Shown here: positions 1 through 6,009 of the stretch, one piece after another
Position numbering within the stretch: the first letter of the stretch is position 1
Layout of the letters: each line of letters begins with the position of its first letter
Origin: Planctomycetota bacterium
GTDB taxonomy: Bacteria; Planctomycetota; UBA1135
Length of the DNA stretch: 11,438 nt
NCBI GenBank assembly: GCA_027623585.1
Contig: JAQBVK010000052.1
Coordinates: 1 to 11,438 of the forward strand
Reading direction: 5' to 3'
The notes under the pieces: model-generated
The model's input: the letters and a program-made list of their open reading frames with translations, nothing else
Databases searched by the model: none
What the model was told of the DNA's origin: nothing
Position numbers and translations under genes: made by a program

Positions 1-2
1 CA

Positions 3-1535
3 GGCGCCAACGGAGTAGACGGCGTGTGGTGCGCAGTCTCAGGCGACGGCGGACGAAACTGGGCTGCTCCCGTGCGCGTTGACGGTGGTTCGTCCGCAAC
101 AGCAAAACGCGTGCAGGAGGGATCCGTCGAAGTCGTGGCGGGTGAAATTCGCGTGTTCTGGCTCGACGAACGCAACGGCGCCGCCGATCTTTGGTTCCGC
201 GCGAGCCGCGATGGTGGACAGAGTTGGGAGTTGGAACAACGACTCGACGACGGCCATGCGGCGGGGGCTGCCGAAGTGCGGCTGCTGCGTCCTTCCTCGA
301 CCCAGAATGGCGCGCGGCTCAGCGTCGCCCTGTGTCTCACCGGCCTGCCGAGCGGAGACGAAGTGCGCCTGCTGACTTCCACCGATGGCGGGCGCAACTT
401 CAGTGCGGCGGCGCTGATGCACAGCGGCGGCTCGGCGCCGCGCGCGGATCTCGCAGCAGCCGGCGCGGCGCTGCACTTGGTTTGGATGGACGACGTCACC
501 GTGCCCGGCATTCATGCCGCGCGCTACCAGCGCAGTCTCGATGGCGGAGCGACTTGGCTTGCGTCGCCCGTTGCCGTGAGCGGGACCATCAACACCATGA
601 GCGGCGACCTGCGCATCGCAGTCTCTGGCGCCCGCGTGTCGGTGGTGTTCCAGGATCTCTTCGCGATTCACGCGGTCGGCTCCAATCATTCGAGCGACGG
701 TGGATCGAGCTGGCTGGCGGTGCCGCTGCGCGTCGCCAACTCGCGCAGCCCCACCGTGACGCCCGCGCATCCGCGCATCTTCTTCACGCCCGGTCTGGTG
801 CTCGTCGCCTGGAGCGACGATCGCGCGACGCCCGGCTTCCAGCACCCATGGTTGGCGTGGAGCGCGGACTCCGGACTCACGTGGAGCGAGCGCGGTCTCG
901 GCTCGCTCGTCGGCGAGACGCCGTGGATCGACGGCGACTCCACGGATGGCAGCTTCAGCGCATGTTGGCGCGCCGGCAACCGGTTGCGCGCGAGCGTTTC
1001 ACGCGCTGCGGATCCGGATCCGTTGACGCCCTTCGTCGTTGCCCCCTTGTCTGCAACGATTCATGACTTCGGCGCCGTTTACGATGCGGACTATGCGCAT
1101 CACTTCGCGTTCTGGCTCGAAGGCGCGATCGGTTCGACCGAAGTGTGGGCCGGAGGATGGCGTGCGCCTTACGTGTCGCCGCAGGGCAGCCTCTTGCCCG
1201 GCTCGGCTTTGCACTTCGAAGCCCAGCAGTTTCGTCGCGCCGCCGCCGGGCAGGAATTTCGCGTGCTCTTGTCGCACGCAGCAGGTATCGCAACGCTGCC
1301 GTTCGGCGATGGACGCCTCACCGGACTCGCGCCGGGCAGTTGGCTCAGCGCTTCCGCTGCCTCGAACTTGCTGCGCGGCGTGATCGGCACGGCCGGCGGC
1401 GGTGTCACGGCCGCGGCGACGATTCCGCCGGGCGTCGCGCCGGGCACGGGCATCCACTACGCGGCCGTGCTCTTCGATGCCGCGACGCGCGCCTTCGGCG
1501 ATCTCGCCGACGCGCGCGTCTTCACGGTGAATTGA
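3..1535 (+). CDS. Exported Asp-box (BNR/sialidase-like) repeat protein, 5' end outside window
   Basis: The frame is open back to the first bases, so the GTG at 24 is probably internal and the true start lies upstream. Counting from that GTG, Asp boxes (S-x-D-x-G-x-x-W/F) occur at about residues 6-13, 60-67, 118-125, 170-177, 222-229 and 279-286. Each falls in a unit of about 50 residues, as in a six-bladed sialidase-type beta-propeller. The last ~119 residues (385-503) form a separate beta-rich C-terminal domain with Gly/Ala/Pro-rich strands ending in FTVN, which resembles C-terminal domains of exported Planctomycetota proteins. No sialidase catalytic Arg triad can be assigned, so enzymatic activity is not claimed; Asp boxes are structural. 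The gene ends 3 bases from the convergent carboxypeptidase. The propeller fold is confident; the substrate is unknown. Confidence 0.85.
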   Translation, partial: GANGVDGVWCAVSGDGGRNWAAPVRVDGGSSATAKRVQEGSVEVVAGEIRVFWLDERNGAADLWFRASRDGGQSWELEQRLDDGHAAGAAEVRLLRPSSTQNGARLSVALCLTGLPSGDEVRLLTSTDGGRNFSAAALMHSGGSAPRADLAAAGAALHLVWMDDVTVPGIHAARYQRSLDGGATWLASPVAVSGTINTMSGDLRIAVSGARVSVVFQDLFAIHAVGSNHSSDGGSSWLAVPLRVANSRSPTVTPAHPRIFFTPGLVLVAWSDDRATPGFQHPWLAWSADSGLTWSERGLGSLVGETPWIDGDSTDGSFSACWRAGNRLRASVSRAADPDPLTPFVVAPLSATIHDFGAVYDADYAHHFAFWLEGAIGSTEVWAGGWRAPYVSPQGSLLPGSALHFEAQQFRRAAAGQEFRVLLSHAAGIATLPFGDGRLTGLAPGSWLSASAASNLLRGVIGTAGGGVTAAATIPPGVAPGTGIHYAAVLFDAATRAFGDLADARVFTVN

Positions 1536-1538
1536 CGA

Positions 1539-3275
1539 CTACTCCGCGTTCAGCGTTCCCGTCCACTCCACGGCATCGGCCTTCTCCGCTTCGAAGCGGA
1601 GTTTCAGCGCAGTGCCGGCTGCACCGCTGACCAGCCAGGAGATCGTGAGCCTGCCGCGCCCCGGCACGCCGTTGTCGAGCAGCAGGCGCTCGGGTCGGCG
1701 CACGGGCGAGTCAATGAGTTCAGGGCGGAAGCGATCCCGTTGTTCGCCGCCGGCAATCACACTGAGCCCGTTGCCCGAGATCGTGAGCCGGTCCGGAGTG
1801 CCGTTGCCGTTTTGCGCGGCCATGGCCGAGCGGCTCGGCATCGCTTTGTCGTTCTTGAGCACTGCGGTGACGCGCCACAGCCCGCCGCCGAGGTCTTCGG
1901 AGGAAACGCGCATGAAACTCACCTCTGCAATCTCCTCTGCGTGGCGCGCGCAGAACATCGCGTTGCGGTGCAGCATCTCTTCGATCATGAAGGACGGCGC
2001 CACGCGCCCGTGCTGGCGCTTGAATCCGCCGATCTCGACCTCGCCGTACTCCGGATGAAGATAGGGCTTCCAACCGGTGTAGATGTCGCCGAGCATCACC
2101 GAGTCGTTCCACTCGAGTTGCGAGCCGGAGCGGGAGCCGCGTCCTCCCTCGCTCTCGGAGCTGCTGCCGCCTTGGTACTGCGGCCCGGCCCAGAGTTCGT
2201 TGGTGAAGGAGAAGATGCCGAGACCTTCGTAGGTCCAGTTCACGAAGCCGCCGTGCACCGTGTACAAGTCGGCGTGAATGATCATGTAGTTGTAGAAGGG
2301 CAGCATGCGCTCGCCCTCGGCGCCGATCTCGTCGTAGACGCGGATGTCCGAGCGCGGGTAAGTGACGTAATCCGCGCCCGGTCCGCGCAGGATCATTCCG
2401 CCACTATTGTGAAAGGATTGCACGGCGGCCACGTTCGGGCGCGACAACAGGAAGCGTCCCACCGCGGCGGTCTCTGAGTATGAGAACGGGTAGTCGCCGG
2501 CGCCGAATTGGATGTGGTTCGGCTGCCAATCCGAGGGCCAGTTGCGGTTCATGTCGTAGCCGCCCTTGCCGTCTTCGTTGATGCGGCCGTCGTCGTCGTC
2601 GTCGATGCCTTCCTGGCCGAGCATGATCCAGTCGCCCTGCTCCTTGCCGCTTACCGGGATCATCACGCGCGGATCCACCAGATCGAGGCGGTGGCTGCCT
2701 TCGCCGAGCGGCACGCGTTTGCGCATCTGCGTGATCTCGCCGTCGCCGTCGAGATCATTGGCGTCGTCTTCGTCGTAGAGACCGTCGCGATCGTTGTCGG
2801 TGGGCCGAGTGCCGGTGCGTGATGACGATGCGGTATTGGCGGCGTGGAACCAGTGATCGCGACCGTCCGGATTCTGTGACGGCAGGATGTAGAAGGTCCG
2901 CTCGTCCAGCAATTTGTGGGCGCGCTCATTGGTCGCGTAGTGCTCGAGCAGCCACCACGCGAGGTAGAGCGCGGCTTCCGAACCCTGCACTTCGTTGCCG
3001 TGGACGTTGCCGTCCACCCACATTGCTGGCTTAGCGTCGTGGGTGCCGGTGGCGCGGTTGGTCAGCGTCAGCAGCCGCATCGGCCGGCCCTCGTGCGACT
3101 CGCCGATGTCCTGCAGTTGCACGAACTCCGGCCACGCTTCCGCTAGTTTGCGCTCGATCTCGAGCACGCTGTCGTAGTCGTAGTAGCGGTTCCACGCGAT
3201 TTCGACACGCGGCGACCACTGGCCGCCCGCTTCTTGCGGGACGGCGGCAAAGGAGAGGAACAGGGAAAGAATCAT
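1539..3275 (-). CDS. Secreted M14-family zinc carboxypeptidase, apparently active
   Basis: This 578-residue protein starts with a short hydrophobic signal peptide (residues 1 to ~14). The M14 catalytic set is complete. The zinc motif HxxE is H92-G-N-E95, in the context DGNVHGNEVQG. NPDGR lies at 135-139. The substrate-binding NRNW motif is at 243-246 (N243, R244). The third zinc ligand is H289 in SFHN. The general base is E360 in FTNELW. Acidic calcium-type loops interrupt the fold at about 160-179 and 225-235 (DxDxDG-like). A glycine-rich C-terminal beta domain follows from about 455. It should remove C-terminal residues from peptides outside the cytoplasm; the residue preference cannot be read. 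It is the second gene of a minus-strand operon and overlaps the upstream paralogue by 4 bases (ATGA), so translation is probably coupled. The ATG is supported by an excellent Shine-Dalgarno 6 bases upstream. Confidence 0.93.
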   Translation of the reverse strand: MILSLFLSFAAVPQEAGGQWSPRVEIAWNRYYDYDSVLEIERKLAEAWPEFVQLQDIGESHEGRPMRLLTLTNRATGTHDAKPAMWVDGNVHGNEVQGSEAALYLAWWLLEHYATNERAHKLLDERTFYILPSQNPDGRDHWFHAANTASSSRTGTRPTDNDRDGLYDEDDANDLDGDGEITQMRKRVPLGEGSHRLDLVDPRVMIPVSGKEQGDWIMLGQEGIDDDDDGRINEDGKGGYDMNRNWPSDWQPNHIQFGAGDYPFSYSETAAVGRFLLSRPNVAAVQSFHNSGGMILRGPGADYVTYPRSDIRVYDEIGAEGERMLPFYNYMIIHADLYTVHGGFVNWTYEGLGIFSFTNELWAGPQYQGGSSSESEGGRGSRSGSQLEWNDSVMLGDIYTGWKPYLHPEYGEVEIGGFKRQHGRVAPSFMIEEMLHRNAMFCARHAEEIAEVSFMRVSSEDLGGGLWRVTAVLKNDKAMPSRSAMAAQNGNGTPDRLTISGNGLSVIAGGEQRDRFRPELIDSPVRRPERLLLDNGVPGRGRLTISWLVSGAAGTALKLRFEAEKADAVEWTGTLNAE

Positions 3276-4909
3276 CGGGAGACCTCCAGGCTGACCAGCG
3301 CTTCGCCGGCGGTTTGCGAACTTGCGCGCGCTTGTGCGACGGCGCCGGAATCTGAGCGGTACATCCAGCGGAACTCACGCGTCCCGCCGAGGCCGTCGAG
3401 GCGCTCGACGCTCTGCACCTTGCGGCCGGCGAGAATCTCGCCGCCCGGAACTTCGAAGCTGACCATCAGCGGCCGCGGGCGTCGGTTCTGCGCTCCTGCG
3501 GAGCTCATCGTCGGCATCAAACCGCGGTTGACCAGGGTGGCGCGCGCCTCATAGACGCCGCCGCCCAGATCGGTCACCTCGACGCGATCCCATTCGAGCC
3601 GGGCGAAGTCGGAGGCCAAGCTGTCGAGGAAGCCGGTCCAGCGCGCTGCGATGCCCTCCATCTCCTCGATCGGAGGATTTGCGCGCACCAACGGCAGCCA
3701 GCCACCGATCTCGACCGCGCCGCGCTGGGGATGGTTGAACGCGCTCCACGGTACGAAGGCCGCGCCGCCGTAGGTCAGGTCCGCCCAACGCAGGAGTTTC
3801 GCTTCTTCCGACGCGTCCTTCGGCAGTTCTTCCGCGCCCTCCAACTTCGCATCGAGGGGGGGGGACCAGAGCGAGGAGGTCAAGGTCAACGCTCCGACCT
3901 GAAAGTAAGCCCAATCGGCGAAGGAGCCAGCGCCGTCCGCGCCGTCGCGCGGCTTCGAGGATCCGGCCGCCTTGCCGTCATCCCCGTAGAGCCGCTTCGA
4001 CCAGAGTTTCAGCAGCGCCGCGTCGCCCGTGAGCAGGTCCGATGCGTCACGCTCCATGCGGTCCTTGCCCTTCGGCGGCTCCGCGCTGTTGTCCTGGTCG
4101 TCGAGCACGATCACCAGCGCGATGTGCGGGTGCGCGAGCAGGAAATCGGCCAACCCGCGACCTTCCGGCGTGGAGAGCGCGAACGGACCCGACTCCGAGC
4201 GGTGCTCGCGCCAGCGCTGCGGGAAGTTCACGTCGACCCGAATGCCGCCCGGCGGATCCTCGACGAGTTCCCGGTCGCCGTCGGCGTCGCCGCCTTCGCG
4301 CAGGAGCCGCCCGCCGCTCTCCCCTTCGGCGCGTTCCGCCGTGTCGGTGGCGCGCGCGTCCGCGGGATCGGGACGCGAGGAAGCGCTGGGATCCGGCACG
4401 CGCATCCACAACGCGCGCCCATCGCCATCGAGATCGCGCGGCCCATCTTCGTCGAGCAGTCCATCGCGATCCTCGTCCACTGCGCCGCCGCGCCACACTT
4501 CTTCGCCCGCGGCCGCGCGCACCGCGGCGTCAGGGTTGGCGAGCGGAATGAAGTGCACGGTGGCGACTTCGGTCAGCGCCGAGCCCACGCCGCAGTGACG
4601 CGCGAGCAGCAGCGCGAGCTCGGTCGCTGCGATCCGATCGCCTTCCAAGTTGGCGACGATCATCACCTCGGGACGTCCCGGCGCTTGCGACGCGCCGAGA
4701 CTGAGTGCGAGCACCGGCCGGCCTTCCGCCGTGCGCGCCAACTCGACCAGCGTGCCGTTGTTCGCTCGCGCAATGACGCGCAAGTGATCCGGCATCGAGC
4801 CAAGATCCGCGTAACCGCCCGGAGGCAAGGTGCGCGGTTCAAGAGGCGCGGCCGCAGGCTCCTGTTCCTGCGAGAGGACGAGGGCCAGGATGGCCAGTGC
4901 GGAGAGCAT
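3272..4909 (-). CDS. Inactive (pseudo-enzyme) M14 carboxypeptidase paralogue, secreted
   Basis: This 545-residue protein has an N-terminal signal peptide (about 1-14) and aligns collinearly with the downstream carboxypeptidase. Conserved blocks include PEVMIVANLEGD (80-91), NPDA (125-128), the acidic DxDxDG insert (145-164), LLAHP (257-261), LTLTSSLW (341-348), AVEIGGW (398-404) and the DLGGGVYEARATLVN C-terminal domain. The catalytic positions are all replaced: H92 by E89, E95 by R92, the third zinc ligand H289 by D270, and the general base E360 by S346. The NRNW arginine is also lost (NFPQ at 228-231). It therefore cannot be a normal zinc carboxypeptidase. The frame is intact and the fold signals are kept, so this is not simple decay. 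A binding, chaperone or regulatory partner of the downstream enzyme is an inference. A run of nine C residues (sense strand) lies just after the LTSSLW segment. Confidence 0.87.
   Translation of the reverse strand: MLSALAILALVLSQEQEPAAAPLEPRTLPPGGYADLGSMPDHLRVIARANNGTLVELARTAEGRPVLALSLGASQAPGRPEVMIVANLEGDRIAATELALLLARHCGVGSALTEVATVHFIPLANPDAAVRAAAGEEVWRGGAVDEDRDGLLDEDGPRDLDGDGRALWMRVPDPSASSRPDPADARATDTAERAEGESGGRLLREGGDADGDRELVEDPPGGIRVDVNFPQRWREHRSESGPFALSTPEGRGLADFLLAHPHIALVIVLDDQDNSAEPPKGKDRMERDASDLLTGDAALLKLWSKRLYGDDGKAAGSSKPRDGADGAGSFADWAYFQVGALTLTSSLWSPPLDAKLEGAEELPKDASEEAKLLRWADLTYGGAAFVPWSAFNHPQRGAVEIGGWLPLVRANPPIEEMEGIAARWTGFLDSLASDFARLEWDRVEVTDLGGGVYEARATLVNRGLMPTMSSAGAQNRRPRPLMVSFEVPGGEILAGRKVQSVERLDGLGGTREFRWMYRSDSGAVAQARASSQTAGEALVSLEVSR
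3282..3287 (-). promoter_or_regulatory. Strong Shine-Dalgarno GGAGGT for the active carboxypeptidase
   Basis: Read on the minus strand, GGAGGT sits 6 bases before the ATG at 3275, inside the last codons of the inactive upstream paralogue. It fixes the start of the downstream gene. It also suggests the active enzyme is initiated efficiently in its own right and does not depend only on coupling through the ATGA overlap. Confidence 0.75.
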
Positions 4910-4915
4910 CCGCGC

Positions 4916-4921
4916 AGTTTA
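4916..4921 (-). promoter_or_regulatory. Candidate -10 box (TAAACT) of the carboxypeptidase operon
   Basis: On the minus strand TAAACT matches TATAAT at four of six positions and the TANNNT pattern of leaderless promoters. It ends 6 bases before the ATG at 4909. No Shine-Dalgarno is visible in front of that ATG and no convincing -35 lies upstream. A transcript starting at or next to the ATG would fit. This is pattern evidence only. Confidence 0.35.
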
Positions 4922-4973
4922 GCCTGGGCTCCGACCTCGGCTAGCAGCGTGGAGGGCACCAGCAGTCTCTCTG

Positions 4974-5510
4974 ATGGACCTCCATCTGCACGGATCCCTG
5001 AATGAAAGCTCCGGAACGATGCTGAATCACACCGCCGAAGCCGTGGCCAGCGGTTACGAAGGTCTGTGGTGGACGGATCGCCTTGGCACTTGGATCCGCG
5101 CCGCGTCTCCCTCCGCCGATGACCTCTCGGCCGCCCTCCGCGCCGGCGACGCCTTTTTCGGCGACCCGTTCCGCTTCGACCCTGACGGTGAATTCTTGCT
5201 CGACGAGGAAGCGGGCAACTACTCGATGGGGGACGTCGTGCGCACGCCAGGCAGGGTCGAGCAGTTGCGCGTGCGCGTGCGCGGCTGCCGGCCGGGCGAT
5301 TCGATTCGCATTCTGCGCAACGGCACGGCCGGGATCGTCACATCCGAGGTTCGCTCTACGGAAGGATCCCTTCACCTGAGTCTCCCCACGCAACCCGGTG
5401 ACTGGGTGCGAGCGGAGCTGGTGGACCCGGCGGGCCAGCCGATCCTGTTCAGCAATCCCATCTATTACGTCGCCGTCGGCGACCCGGTGCCGCTGCATCG
5501 CGCGCCTTGA
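4974..5510 (+). CDS. PHP-domain (CehA-type) metallohydrolase remnant with the middle missing
   Basis: This 178-residue protein begins directly with a PHP metal motif, D2-L-H4-L-H6. It continues through the typical SGT...EAVASGYEGLWWTD pattern, ending at TDR (34-36) where active PHP proteins have TDH. At about residue 38 it jumps to the C-terminal part of CehA-like proteins: TWIRA, an ALRAGDAFFGDP segment (54-65), a beta-sandwich with VRVRG and ILRNG (113-117), and a terminal SNPIYY (160-164). The central PHP section carrying the remaining metal ligands, usually well over 100 residues, is absent, and there is no signal peptide. It looks like a gene with an internal in-frame deletion and is probably inactive as a hydrolase. 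The ATG at 4974 is the only normal start after the in-frame stop at 4920-4922; GGAGGG at 4951-4956 is too far away to be a good Shine-Dalgarno. It diverges from the carboxypeptidase operon across 64 bases. Confidence 0.7.
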   Translation: MDLHLHGSLNESSGTMLNHTAEAVASGYEGLWWTDRLGTWIRAASPSADDLSAALRAGDAFFGDPFRFDPDGEFLLDEEAGNYSMGDVVRTPGRVEQLRVRVRGCRPGDSIRILRNGTAGIVTSEVRSTEGSLHLSLPTQPGDWVRAELVDPAGQPILFSNPIYYVAVGDPVPLHRAP

Positions 5511-5560
5511 TTTCCGAATCCTCCGCGTTGCCGGTTCAGGCGGCAGCACTAGGCAAAGGA

Positions 5561-5731
5561 ATGCGGCATCGCTTCCTCATGGATTCACCGCCGGTCGCCA
5601 AGGGCTTTGCCACCACCTTCGGCGACCTCACTTTCCTGCTGCTGGCCTTCTTCGTGCTCGTCGGCTCATGGACGGCATTGGGCGGGCATCTGCACGCAGC
5701 GCTCCCGCGCGACATGTCTGGCGGCGGCTGA
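5561..5731 (+). CDS. ExbD/TolR- or MotB-like N-terminal membrane segment (first half of a split gene)
   Basis: From the ATG at 5561 this encodes 56 residues. A short cytoplasmic tail leads into one transmembrane helix with the pattern TTFGDLTFLLLAFFVLVGSW. The aspartate at residue 22, at the start of the helix, matches the proton-carrying Asp of ExbD, TolR and MotB stator proteins. The helix is followed by LPRDMSGGG, like the LP segment of ExbD linkers, and then two consecutive in-frame stops, TGA TGA (5729-5734). The same frame then resumes as an ExbD-type periplasmic domain. The start is uncertain: TTG at 5507 overlaps the stop of the PHP remnant, and ATG at 5579 is also possible; none has a well-spaced Shine-Dalgarno. 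No ExbB/TolQ partner is present in the window. Confidence 0.55.
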   Translation: MRHRFLMDSPPVAKGFATTFGDLTFLLLAFFVLVGSWTALGGHLHAALPRDMSGGG

Positions 5732-5755
5732 TGAGGCGGAGCAGTTTCCGAGCTC

Positions 5756-5998
5756 GTGAAGCCGGAAATCTTGATCTGGAAGCACAACGACGTCGTGCGA
5801 CGCTACGAGTTGGGCACGCACGCGACGCATTCGCTGGATGAGCTCGGCCGCTGGCTGCAGCCCTACGCGCGCGACTCCGTCATTTCGATCGACCCTCGCC
5901 AAGGGGTCACGGTGCAGGACGTGGTGACGGTCATGGATCGGCTCCGTCGGGAAGGATTCCGCGATCTGTCTTTCGCGGGCACCAGCGAGCAATTCTGA
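5756..5998 (+). CDS. ExbD-like periplasmic domain (second half of a split gene)
   Basis: This 80-residue product starts at GTG 5756, in the same reading frame as the preceding membrane segment. Its C-terminal half, VISIDPRQGVTVQDVVTVMD followed by RLRREGFRDLSFAG, follows the ExbD/TolR periplasmic pattern (strand with a charged turn, then MDxLRxxGF and a final strand). It has no signal peptide or membrane anchor of its own, so if made alone it would stay in the cytoplasm. GAGGCGGAG at 5733-5741 is about 14 bases from the GTG, long for a Shine-Dalgarno. The combined span 5561-5998 is 146 codons including stops, close to the usual length of ExbD at about 140 residues. The gene may be a pseudogene, a true split gene, or expressed by readthrough. 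The ExbD-domain assignment is fairly good; expression is unknown. Confidence 0.55.
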   Translation: MKPEILIWKHNDVVRRYELGTHATHSLDELGRWLQPYARDSVISIDPRQGVTVQDVVTVMDRLRREGFRDLSFAGTSEQF

Positions 5999-6009
5999 CC
6001 CGCCGCGCT

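Noticed and set aside
24..26. GTG as the start codon of the first gene
   Set aside because: The frame is open through the start of the window with sensible residues, and starting here would remove any signal peptide. It is most likely internal.
39..845. 268-codon minus-strand frame opposite the first Asp-box gene
   Set aside because: Arg/His/Gln-rich antisense shadow; the plus-strand frame carries six regularly spaced Asp boxes.
3731..5005. 424-codon open frame on the plus strand opposite the inactive carboxypeptidase
   Set aside because: Its product is Arg/Ala/His-rich with no recognisable motif or export signal. The minus-strand product aligns with a paralogue along its full length. High GC content commonly opens such antisense frames.
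5729..5734. TGA read as tryptophan, or selenocysteine recoding, in the ExbD-like gene
   Set aside because: TGA is the plausible true stop of several other genes here (for example at 1533-1535, 5508-5510 and 5996-5998). Two adjacent TGA codons in a linker are not a selenocysteine context.
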